Assembly: GCF_008373755.1 (NCBI RefSeq)
Contig: NZ_VUJV01000002.1
Coordinates: 167,920-231,919, forward strand
Length of the DNA stretch: 64,000 bases
Direction of reading: 5' to 3'
From: Nocardioides humilatus
Lineage (GTDB): Bacteria > Actinomycetota > Actinomycetes > Propionibacteriales > Nocardioidaceae
Below are positions 9,275-15,951 of the stretch, one piece after another; position 1 is the first letter of the stretch, and each line of letters begins with the position of its first letter. Under the pieces are notes generated by a model. That model saw nothing but the letters and a program-made list of their open reading frames with translations. It had not been told where the DNA came from and searched no databases. The position numbers were made by a program, and so were the translations under genes.

Positions 9275-10615
9275 ATGGCAACCATGACGACCGCGCCTGG
9301 ACCCCCTGCGCCTCCGCTGCTGTCCGGCCCGCTCAGCGCCGCCTACGGTGCGGCGTTCTTGTTGGGCGGCAACCGGCTCGGAGGCGCGGTGACCCGGCAC
9401 TACGGGCCGGTGGTCTCCGTCCCGATCCTGGGCTTCGGCACCGTCGTCGCGGTGACCGACCCGGTGCTGGTGAAGCAGGTCCTCACCGAAGACCCGCACG
9501 TGCTCCTCGGCGGCCAGGGTGTCGGGCCGGCCGCGGCGATCTACGGCAGCGGGTCGATGTTCGTCCAGGACGAGCCGGACCATCTCCGCCGGCGCAAGCT
9601 GCTGACGCCGCCGTTGCACGGCAAGCCCTTGGCGTCGTACGTCCCGATCTTCGAGGAAGCGACGCTCGCCGCGATGGCGACCTGGCCGTCAGATCGCCCC
9701 TTCAGCATGTTGGCCGCGTCCCGTGCGATGACCCTCGATGTCATCACCCGCGTCATCTTCGGGGTCGACGATCCCGACGAAGTACGCCGCCTCGGACATC
9801 CCTTCGAGGACCTGCTCGACCTCGGCCTGACCGAGGAGACCACCTGGCGCTACGTCCTGCGCGGGGTGGGCGGCCTTCGCTGGTGGCCCCGCTACGCCCG
9901 CATCAGCCGGGAGCTCGACCGGGTCGTCCTCCCGGCCATCGCTGAGCGCAGGACGGCGCCCGACCTGGAGACCCGCACCGACATGCTGTCGCTGATGCTC
10001 GGCGCCCGCACCGAGGACGGCGAGGGACTCACCGACGAGGAGGTCCGCGACGACCTGATCACGGTGATGCTGGCCGGCCACGAGACCACCGCCACGACCT
10101 TGGCGTGGCTGTTCGACGAGCTGTTGCACAACCCCCAGGCACTTGCAGAGGTCCAGCGCGAGGCCGACGAGGGTGGCACCGACGTCACCCACGCCATCAT
10201 CAACGAGTGCCTGCGGCTGCACGCGCCGGTGCCCTTCACGGGCCGGGTGACCACGGCGGCTTATGAGCTCGGTGGCCACACCTTGCCCGCAGGCGCGCAC
10301 ATCGTGCTCTACATCGACGCCATCAACAAGAACCCTGCTACCTACGACCGGCCCGACGAGTTCGTCGCGGACCGTTTCCTTCACGAGCGCCCCAACAACT
10401 TCGCATGGCTCCCGTTCGGCGGCGGCATCAAGCGCTGCCTGGGCGCGAGCTTCTCGATGGTGGAGCTCACGACCGTGCTGCACACGATGCTCCGCAACGG
10501 CACCTTCGTCGCCGCGGGCAAGCCGGAGGCGCCCGTACGGCGATCGGTGGTGGTCGTCCCACGCCACGGCACCCGGGTCCGCTATCGGCCACGGAAGGTG
10601 GCGGTCGACGCCTGA
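9275..10615 (+). CDS. Cytochrome P450
   Basis: 446-residue soluble bacterial P450. The I-helix motif AGHETTATT (oxygen activation), the K-helix ExxR (ECLR) and the heme loop FGGGIKRCLG, with Cys388 as the thiolate ligand, are all intact. The frame is open upstream into the TetR gene, but the ATG at 9275 with TATTCT six bases before it is the best start; ATG 9284 is an alternative. The substrate cannot be told from the sequence. No ferredoxin or ferredoxin reductase gene lies next to it, so electrons must come from elsewhere. A steroid or lipid substrate is possible given the steroid gene at 55902-57437, but that is distant. Confidence 0.9.
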   Translation: MATMTTAPGPPAPPLLSGPLSAAYGAAFLLGGNRLGGAVTRHYGPVVSVPILGFGTVVAVTDPVLVKQVLTEDPHVLLGGQGVGPAAAIYGSGSMFVQDEPDHLRRRKLLTPPLHGKPLASYVPIFEEATLAAMATWPSDRPFSMLAASRAMTLDVITRVIFGVDDPDEVRRLGHPFEDLLDLGLTEETTWRYVLRGVGGLRWWPRYARISRELDRVVLPAIAERRTAPDLETRTDMLSLMLGARTEDGEGLTDEEVRDDLITVMLAGHETTATTLAWLFDELLHNPQALAEVQREADEGGTDVTHAIINECLRLHAPVPFTGRVTTAAYELGGHTLPAGAHIVLYIDAINKNPATYDRPDEFVADRFLHERPNNFAWLPFGGGIKRCLGASFSMVELTTVLHTMLRNGTFVAAGKPEAPVRRSVVVVPRHGTRVRYRPRKVAVDA

Positions 10616-10699
10616 GGTCTAGCCAGGAGGATGAATCACCGGTGCGTCGCGGGCGCTCTCCCTTGTGTCAGTCCCTCAACACGACAGAAGGAGTCCCCC

Positions 10700-11134
10700 A
10701 TGGACGTCAACCGCTATCTCCTCAGCACCCTGCTCCGCCTCCACCCCGAGGCGTGGGACGCGATCATCCCGCACAGCATCTTCGTCGCGAAGGGCGTGCG
10801 CTTCGGCAAGTCCCTCGTCGAGCTCGCCGTCATGTCCAACCGGCTGGGTCAGCCGGTGCGCCCGATGGCCGAGTGGACCGACAACGGCGACCTGCTCGAC
10901 GACCTCGGCGACGACTCGGCCATCGCCGCACTGATCGCCAAGCTCCTCGCCAATCCCGGTCCCGTCGTCGACGAGGAGATCAAGCCGCACTGGCGCAACG
11001 AGGTGCTCGCCGGGGTCGCCCTCGGCCTGGCCTCGGGTGGCGCGCTCGTCGACAGCAATCAGTTCCTCAGCGAGGTCTTCTCCGCCGCCGTCAGCGGCGT
11101 CAGCGACGTCGACGTACGTCGTCAGGCCGCCTGA
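10700..11134 (+). CDS. Hypothetical protein, 144 aa
   Basis: I do not recognise this protein. The ATG at 10700 has a strong ribosome binding site (GAAGGAG, 10686-10692). It has no signal peptide or transmembrane helix and looks like a small helical cytosolic protein, acidic in the middle (LLDDLGDDS) and ending in a serine/valine-rich tail. It follows the P450 by 84 bases in the same direction and may share its transcript. The 10616-10699 gap holds nothing obvious beyond the ribosome binding site. Confidence 0.6.
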   Translation: MDVNRYLLSTLLRLHPEAWDAIIPHSIFVAKGVRFGKSLVELAVMSNRLGQPVRPMAEWTDNGDLLDDLGDDSAIAALIAKLLANPGPVVDEEIKPHWRNEVLAGVALGLASGGALVDSNQFLSEVFSAAVSGVSDVDVRRQAA

Positions 11135-11199
11135 CCCCTCGCGGGTCTCGCTCTCCCGGCCGGCCGAGGCGGCACCAGCCCCTCGGCCGGTCGGACCAC

Positions 11200-11219
11200 A
11201 TAGCAAAGGTTGCTATAGT
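11200..11219 (+). promoter_or_regulatory. Perfect inverted-repeat operator overlapping a leaderless promoter
   Basis: ATAGCAA (11200-11206), a 3-base spacer (AGG) and TTGCTAT (11210-11216) form a perfect inverted repeat. Its right arm runs into TATAGT (11214-11219), a TANNNT -10 box that lies seven bases before the ATG at 11227. A protein bound here would block RNA polymerase. The obvious candidate is the HTH protein encoded immediately downstream, that is, autorepression. Confidence 0.7.
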
Positions 11220-11226
11220 CGTGTCT

Positions 11227-11745
11227 ATGGACAGTCGCCGCTCGGTGTTGCGCGAGGTGATGTCGGAGACCGGCACCACCCAGTCCGAGCTGTCGCGGAT
11301 CAGCGGCGTGAAACAACCGAGTCTGAGTCAGTTCCTCTCGGGGCGGGTGGAGATGAGCGACGACATGCTTGACCGGCTGTTGTCGTGCATGGGCTACCGG
11401 CTCGAGGTCGTGCGCCGTCCGATCAGGCGCGATCTCGGTCGCTCGCCCGAGCGGTCCTGGCGTCTCCATCGAGAGCTGTCCAAGCACCTCACCCACTCGA
11501 CGCTCAAGATCTGGGAACCCACGATCCGACGGAACCTCGGGCGGTTGCTGAGCAGCGTGCAGGGTGAGCCACACATCGGCAATCTGGGTCGATGGCGACG
11601 GCTGGTCGACGAGCGCGACATCACGCAACTCCGGCGGATGATGACCGGTCGCGACACCGACTCGATCCAGATGCGCGAGGTGTCGCCGCTCGGTGGCTTG
11701 CTCTCCCAGGACGAGCGCTCCCGAGCCCTCGAGCGAGTCGGCTGA
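11227..11745 (+). CDS. XRE-type HTH protein, probable antitoxin/autoregulator
   Basis: 172 residues. Residues about 5-60 are an XRE/lambda-repressor-like helix-turn-helix (TQSELSRISGVKQPSLSQFLSGR). The remainder is basic and helical, rich in arginine and tryptophan, and not recognised. The ATG at 11227 sits seven bases after TATAGT, and a perfect operator covers that box. The gene is coupled to the downstream nucleotidyltransferase by a TGATG overlap. The order DNA-binding protein then nucleotidyltransferase, with an operator at the promoter, is typical of toxin-antitoxin or abortive-infection modules; that role is inferred. Confidence 0.75.
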   Translation: MDSRRSVLREVMSETGTTQSELSRISGVKQPSLSQFLSGRVEMSDDMLDRLLSCMGYRLEVVRRPIRRDLGRSPERSWRLHRELSKHLTHSTLKIWEPTIRRNLGRLLSSVQGEPHIGNLGRWRRLVDERDITQLRRMMTGRDTDSIQMREVSPLGGLLSQDERSRALERVG

Positions 11746-12323
11746 TGCGACGCGACCAGCTCGAGCACGCCATCCGGACCGCCTGCCAGATCATTCAACA
11801 TCCAACCGTCATCGTGGTCGGATCGCAGGCGATCCTCGGGACCTATGACGAACAGTTGCTTCCAGCCGAAGCGACGATGTCCCTCGAGGTCGACGTGCTC
11901 CCCATCGCCGACGACAACGCCGAGACCGCCCGTCTGGCAGATCTCATCGAAGGGGTTGCTGGTGAGTGGTCACCTTTCGAGCAGCAGCACGGGTTCAGCA
12001 TCGACGGCGTCGACCTTGCAACCGCGATACTTCCGACGGGTTGGCGCGACCGCCTGGTCAAGGTGCAGAACATGAACACCGCGGCCCCGTCTGGTTCGCC
12101 CGAGTACGTCGGGTGGTGTCTGGACAAGGAGGACCTCTGCGCCTCGAAACTCTGCGCATTTCGTGAGAAGGACCGGAACTTCGTCGCCGCGCTTCTCGAC
12201 GCCGGACTCGTCGACCCCGTGGTCATCGCCGATCGGCTTGCCGACGTACCTCCGGCAGAGCGATCGAAGACTGAACGCGGCGTGACGTGGCTCGAACCGT
12301 GGACGCAAGGTCGCGACAGCTGA
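11745..12323 (+). CDS. DUF6036-like nucleotidyltransferase, probable toxin partner
   Basis: 192 residues. Family features are VVGSQAILG near residue 25, the acidic pair in SLEVDVLPIAD (about 46-56), which would bind metal, and the later DLCASKLCAFREKDRNFVAALL block typical of DUF6036/AbiEii-related proteins. Such enzymes move a nucleotide onto RNA or protein, and some are toxins. The ATG lies in the TGATG junction with the HTH gene. A toxin role is inference from gene order and the operator; a regulatory or repair nucleotidyltransferase cannot be excluded. Confidence 0.72.
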   Translation: MRRDQLEHAIRTACQIIQHPTVIVVGSQAILGTYDEQLLPAEATMSLEVDVLPIADDNAETARLADLIEGVAGEWSPFEQQHGFSIDGVDLATAILPTGWRDRLVKVQNMNTAAPSGSPEYVGWCLDKEDLCASKLCAFREKDRNFVAALLDAGLVDPVVIADRLADVPPAERSKTERGVTWLEPWTQGRDS

Positions 12324-12326
12324 GCC

Positions 12327-12343
12327 CCCTCAAGCGCTGAGGG
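12327..12343. terminator. Short hairpin between convergent genes
   Basis: CCCTCA/TGAGGG, six base pairs with a 5-base loop, lies in the 24-base gap between two converging genes. There is no T-run. It may act as a weak bidirectional terminator. Confidence 0.35.
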
Positions 12344-12347
12344 CAGG

Positions 12348-13259
12348 TCAGGCCCAGGGATCCTCGCGCCGCCACACCGTGGGGAAGTGGAGGCTGACGC
12401 CGTCCTCCTCTGCCAGCGGGCCCAGCACCTGCATCGTGAAGTCGAGGTCGTCGCCCAGGTAGGGGAGCGAGCGAAGCGGCTGGTCGAGCGGCCGGAAGAA
12501 GTCGTCCCAGTGGATCAGCACCACGGTACGGGCGCCGACCGCGCGGACCGTGTGCTGCCAGTAGGCCCGCACGTAGGCCTCGTCCTGCTTGCCGAGCTGG
12601 CCGATGCCGAGGTAGGCGACCTCGGCCTGGTGCCCGTCGAGCGCGCCCTCGACGTAGCCCGCGCTGCCCTGGATCAGCATCCGGCTCCCGCTCGCGTGGG
12701 CGACGAGGATGCTCCACGCCTCACCGCACTTGTAGGCGGCCGCCTTCACGGGTGGACGTACGGGCGCGGTGATCTCGCCCGGGAAGCGGTCGGGCGGACA
12801 GTGCGACGACGCGATGAAGGTCAGTGAGAAAGCGCCCGCAGCCACCTCGTCACCGCTGGCGACGACCTCGATCCGGTCGTCCGGCAGACCGCCGCCGCGC
12901 CCGATGTTGGCCGTCGACTCGCCTCCGACGAGGAGCGCGTCGGTGCGGTCAGCCACGGCCGCCGCGTCGAGCGCGTGGTCGAAGTGGCTGTGGACGGGAG
13001 TGATCAGCCCGAGGCGAGTCACCCCGGCGCGCTCCAGGCAGGCGTCGATCCGACCGGGGTCGGGAGCGATCCGCCCCAACCCCACCGACAGCAGACCGGG
13101 CCGGGAGAAGAAGCCGTCGGTCATCACCTGGGTCTGCCCGTCGTCGATGAGCAGCGTCGCCACACCGAGGAAGGTCACCGACAGCGGCCCGGCCGCCTCC
13201 GGCACGTCGAACTTGTCGCGGTAGGGCTCGAGGCTCGGTCGACCGAGAGGAAGGCGCAC
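12348..13259 (-). CDS. Metallo-beta-lactamase-fold hydrolase (UlaG-like)
   Basis: 303 residues with the metal-binding motif HSHFDHA (about 90-96), an early VTFLGVATLLID strand pair and a late IHWDD segment. The layout matches UlaG/L-ascorbate-6-phosphate-lactonase-like MBL proteins, but the substrate is unknown. The GTG start (13259) is preceded by TAGCGT six bases upstream on the minus strand, a leaderless promoter pattern. The gene lies 22 bases downstream of the alpha/beta hydrolase gene on the same strand, yet has its own promoter-like box. It converges on the nucleotidyltransferase gene. Confidence 0.8.
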   Translation of the reverse strand: MRLPLGRPSLEPYRDKFDVPEAAGPLSVTFLGVATLLIDDGQTQVMTDGFFSRPGLLSVGLGRIAPDPGRIDACLERAGVTRLGLITPVHSHFDHALDAAAVADRTDALLVGGESTANIGRGGGLPDDRIEVVASGDEVAAGAFSLTFIASSHCPPDRFPGEITAPVRPPVKAAAYKCGEAWSILVAHASGSRMLIQGSAGYVEGALDGHQAEVAYLGIGQLGKQDEAYVRAYWQHTVRAVGARTVVLIHWDDFFRPLDQPLRSLPYLGDDLDFTMQVLGPLAEEDGVSLHFPTVWRREDPWA

Positions 13260-13265
13260 GTAGCG

Positions 13266-13271
13266 ACGCTA
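13266..13271 (-). promoter_or_regulatory. Leaderless -10 box (TAGCGT) of the MBL gene
   Basis: On the minus strand TAGCGT ends six bases before the GTG at 13259, fitting TANNNT. It lies in the short gap behind the upstream hydrolase gene. Confidence 0.45.
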
Positions 13272-13281
13272 GGTGATCGCC

Positions 13282-14010
13282 TCAGAGCAGCGCCACCAAC
13301 GCGGCGGGATCCTCGATGTGCGGGTTGTGGCCCAGCCCCTCCCACGTCACCACCTCGACGCCGAGACCCTCGTAGTTCTCGGCGCGCACCATCAGGTCCT
13401 CGGAGCCGCGCCCCAGCGTGACCGGACAGGACGATGCCGCGAGCAGTGCGGGCATGTCGGGCACACCGAAGTCGAACGTGCCCATGTCCTGCGCGATCCG
13501 CCAACCGTCCTCGACCTGCCGGACGCCGGCCTCGTGGGCGGGGTCGGCCGGATCAGTGAGACCACGCAGCCCCGACGCCAGCAGGTAGCGCTCGACCGCT
13601 TCGTCCCGTGTCGCGAAGATCCGGGCCGGTTTGAGCGACTGACCGCGCATCCCCTCGACCTGGTCCATGGGCCACCAGGTCTTGATGGAGAAGCCGATCA
13701 CGCGGCTCACCTCGGGATGCGTGCCGGCCAGCGCCAGCGCGACCATCCCGCCCATCGAGTGCCCGAGCAGCACCAGCTCACGCCCAGCGGGCAGCGCTTC
13801 GGCCACGAGGTCCGCCTGCGCCGGAAAGGAGTACGACGCCGCGGCAGCCGATCTCCCATGACCCGGCAGGTCGACCGCGACCCAGCCGCCCGCCCAGCTC
13901 GCCGGCAGGAGCTCCTCGACGCCGCGCCACAGCTCGGCGGTCCCGCCGAGCCCGTGCAGCAGTACGAGGAGGGGGCCGTCGTCGCTGCCGCCGTACCGGT
14001 GCCAGATCAC
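13282..14010 (-). CDS. Alpha/beta hydrolase
   Basis: 242 residues of the alpha/beta-hydrolase fold. LLHGLGG is the oxyanion-hole loop, LLGHSMGG the nucleophile elbow with the catalytic serine, and GLGHNPHIED carries the catalytic histidine near the C-terminus. The frame is open to an ATG at 14115, but the GTG at 14010 gives the usual family start and has TAACCT seven bases before it on the minus strand. The longer version would also run into the conserved narK promoter element. The substrate is unknown. Confidence 0.8.
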   Translation of the reverse strand: MIWHRYGGSDDGPLLVLLHGLGGTAELWRGVEELLPASWAGGWVAVDLPGHGRSAAAASYSFPAQADLVAEALPAGRELVLLGHSMGGMVALALAGTHPEVSRVIGFSIKTWWPMDQVEGMRGQSLKPARIFATRDEAVERYLLASGLRGLTDPADPAHEAGVRQVEDGWRIAQDMGTFDFGVPDMPALLAASSCPVTLGRGSEDLMVRAENYEGLGVEVVTWEGLGHNPHIEDPAALVALL

Positions 14011-14017
14011 GGGCGTG

Positions 14018-14023
14018 AGGTTA
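14018..14023 (-). promoter_or_regulatory. Leaderless -10 box (TAACCT) of the alpha/beta hydrolase gene
   Basis: TAACCT on the minus strand ends seven bases before GTG 14010. It decides the choice of this start over the upstream ATG. Confidence 0.45.
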
Positions 14024-14064
14024 GCGACCCGTGTGGCCCGGGCCACAGGTGTGCGGCTGTTAGG

Positions 14065-14126
14065 TCTGTTAGGTCGTGAGGGGAAGTTGACGAAAGGGTC
14101 CTCGCCGCGCGCCACGACCCGAAACC
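14065..14126 (+). promoter_or_regulatory. Nitrate-locus promoter element, copy A (narK)
   Basis: A 27-base block starting TCTGTTAGGTCGTGAG and ending TTGAC (14087-14091) is followed after exactly 29 bases by GAAACC (14121-14126). The same two blocks with the same 29-base gap stand before nasA and the NirB-like gene. Here GAAACC is 59 bases from the ATG. Projecting the spacing of the other copies puts the transcript start near 14148, with a poor -10 box (CAGGAT). Confidence 0.75.
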
Positions 14127-14185
14127 GTGCTCGCTCAGGATCAGGTCATTCGATGGCACCTCTGCCTGGAACACAGGAGCACGAC

Positions 14186-15760
14186 ATGACCCTCACGACA
14201 CCCACCGACGACGTCGTCACGGCGTCCGCGTCGCGGCGCCGTAGCGGCCGCTGGATCGACGAATGGCACCCCGAGGACGAGAAGTTCTGGGCGGAGACGG
14301 GCGCCAAGACCGCCAAGCGCAACCTGATCTGGTCGATCTTCGCCGAGCACCTCGGCTTCTCGGTCTGGCTGATCTGGAGCGTCAGCTCCGCGTTCCTCGT
14401 CGCGTCGGGCTTCACGTTCACGCCCCAGCAGCTGTTCTTCCTGGTGGCGATCCCCAACCTCGTCGGCGCACTGATCCGCATCCCCTACACCCTCGCGGTG
14501 GGCAAGTTCGGCGGCCGCAACTGGACGATGGTCAGCGCGGCTCTGCTGCTCATCCCGACGCTGTCGTTCGCCTACTTCGTCAACCAGCCGGAGACGCCGT
14601 ACTGGGCGTTCTGCCTGATCGCGGCGACGGCCGGTTTCGGTGGCGGCAACTTCGCCTCCTCGATGGCCAACATCAACTTCTTCTACCCGGCACGCCTCAA
14701 GGGCGCGGCGCTCGGCCTCAACGCGGCGGGCGGCAACCTGGGTGTCGCGATCATCCAGTTCTTCCTGCCGGTGATCGTCGGCGGCGCCGGCATCTTCGGC
14801 CTCGTGAAGGCCTCCGAGGGCGGCATCAACCTCGAGCGTGCTGCCTGGGTCTACGCCGGACTGGCCGTGACCGCCGTGCTCGCGGCGTTCTTCTTCATGG
14901 ACAACCTCAGCTCGGCGAAGTCCGACACGAAGGCGCAGCTCAGCGTCTTGAAGATCAAGCAGACCTGGGTCATGTCGTTCCTCTACATCGGCACCTTCGG
15001 CTCGTTCATCGGCTACTCCGCTGCGATGCCGCTGCTGATCAAGCTCAACTTCTGGCGCCAGCCCGTCCCCGAGGTCGTCGGCATCGGCGTGAACTTCGCC
15101 TTCTTCGCCTTCGCGGGCGCTCTCGTCGGCTCGATGGCCCGTCCCCTCGGTGGACACCTGGCCGACCGCTTCGGTGGCGCCAAGGTCACGCTGATCTCGT
15201 TCGGTGGCATGGCGCTCGGCGCGCTCGGCGTCCTGTGGACGCTCAGCATGCTGGAGACCCTCCCGCCGCCCCCGCCGCCGGAGGCGCTGGCCGCTATCAA
15301 GGCTGACCCGTCGTCGTTCGTCTTCCCCGACGCCGTGCAGGCTGCGGTCGAGTCCAACCAGGGCATCTTCCCGCTGTTCCTCGGCATGTTCCTGCTGATC
15401 TTCTTCTTCAGCGGCATCGGCAACGGCTCGACCTACAAGATGATCCCGGCGATCTTCCGCACCGACGCCGAGCGGGCGTCCGAGCCCGGTACGCCGGAGC
15501 GCGAGGCTGCGCTTCTCGCCGGCACGAAGAAGGCCTCGGCCGCGGTCGGCATCATCGGAGCCGTCGGCGCCCTCGGCGGCTTCCTGATCCCGATCACGTT
15601 CGGCTCGCCGTGGGTCACCGACCCGCTGGCCGCGACGAAGACCGCGTTCCTGGTGTTCCTCGGGTTCTACGTGATCTGCGCAGCGGTCACCTATGTGGTC
15701 TACCTGCGCAAGCCGCACCCGGCGAAGGCGGCCGTCAGCTACGCCGGAGTCGGCATCTGA
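14186..15760 (+). CDS. narK: Nitrate/nitrite transporter NarK (MFS, NNP family)
   Basis: 524-residue inner-membrane transporter with about 12 transmembrane helices. The nitrate signature GFGGGNFASSMANINFFYP in helix 5 and the second, AAGGNLGVAIIQFF, identify the nitrate/nitrite porter family. It would import nitrate for the assimilation genes that follow. A hydrophilic insertion of about 45 residues with a run of six prolines (near PPPPPPEALAA) lies between helices in the C-terminal half and is longer than in typical NarK. The ATG at 14186 has ACAGGAG as ribosome binding site; the open frame upstream overlaps the promoter element and is not used. A strong terminator hairpin follows. Confidence 0.93.
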   Translation: MTLTTPTDDVVTASASRRRSGRWIDEWHPEDEKFWAETGAKTAKRNLIWSIFAEHLGFSVWLIWSVSSAFLVASGFTFTPQQLFFLVAIPNLVGALIRIPYTLAVGKFGGRNWTMVSAALLLIPTLSFAYFVNQPETPYWAFCLIAATAGFGGGNFASSMANINFFYPARLKGAALGLNAAGGNLGVAIIQFFLPVIVGGAGIFGLVKASEGGINLERAAWVYAGLAVTAVLAAFFFMDNLSSAKSDTKAQLSVLKIKQTWVMSFLYIGTFGSFIGYSAAMPLLIKLNFWRQPVPEVVGIGVNFAFFAFAGALVGSMARPLGGHLADRFGGAKVTLISFGGMALGALGVLWTLSMLETLPPPPPPEALAAIKADPSSFVFPDAVQAAVESNQGIFPLFLGMFLLIFFFSGIGNGSTYKMIPAIFRTDAERASEPGTPEREAALLAGTKKASAAVGIIGAVGALGGFLIPITFGSPWVTDPLAATKTAFLVFLGFYVICAAVTYVVYLRKPHPAKAAVSYAGVGI

Positions 15761-15810
15761 CGGGGGATCGGGACAGTCGCTAGCGCGACTTCCTCGACCA
15801 CCGAAGCAAC

Positions 15811-15843
15811 GTGTGGCGCGGCTCGATGAGAGCCGCGCCACAC
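15811..15843 (+). terminator. Terminator hairpin after narK
   Basis: A perfect 14-bp stem (GTGTGGCGCGGCTC with its complement) and a 5-base loop lie 50 bases after the narK stop. There is no long T-run, as is common in actinobacteria. It separates narK from the nasA transcript. Confidence 0.75.
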
Positions 15844-15868
15844 GCCATTTCACAGTCGGCAGGCGGGA

Positions 15869-15930
15869 TCTGTGAGGTCGTGAGAAGTAGTTGACCTTCA
15901 GGTCCAGGCTCCCGATCCCGACGCGAAACC
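15869..15930 (+). promoter_or_regulatory. Nitrate-locus promoter element, copy B (nasA)
   Basis: TCTGTGAGGTCGTGAG up to TTGAC (15891-15895), then 29 bases, then CGACGCGAAACC (GAAACC at 15925-15930). GAAACC ends 21 bases before the nasA ATG. A weak -10-like TGCAAT (15940-15945) is six bases before the start, so the transcript is probably leaderless and activator-dependent. Confidence 0.78.
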
Positions 15931-15951
15931 CCGGCCGACTGCAATGGACCC

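Noticed and set aside
14011-14115. N-terminal extension of the alpha/beta hydrolase from an ATG at 14115
   Set aside because: It would overlap the conserved narK promoter element, adds residues not typical of the family and ignores the -10 box before GTG 14010.
15891-15895. TTGAC in the nitrate elements as a plain -35 box
   Set aside because: No TANNNT box stands 16-19 bases downstream in any of the three copies, whereas the distance to GAAACC is constant, so it is better seen as part of a protein binding site.
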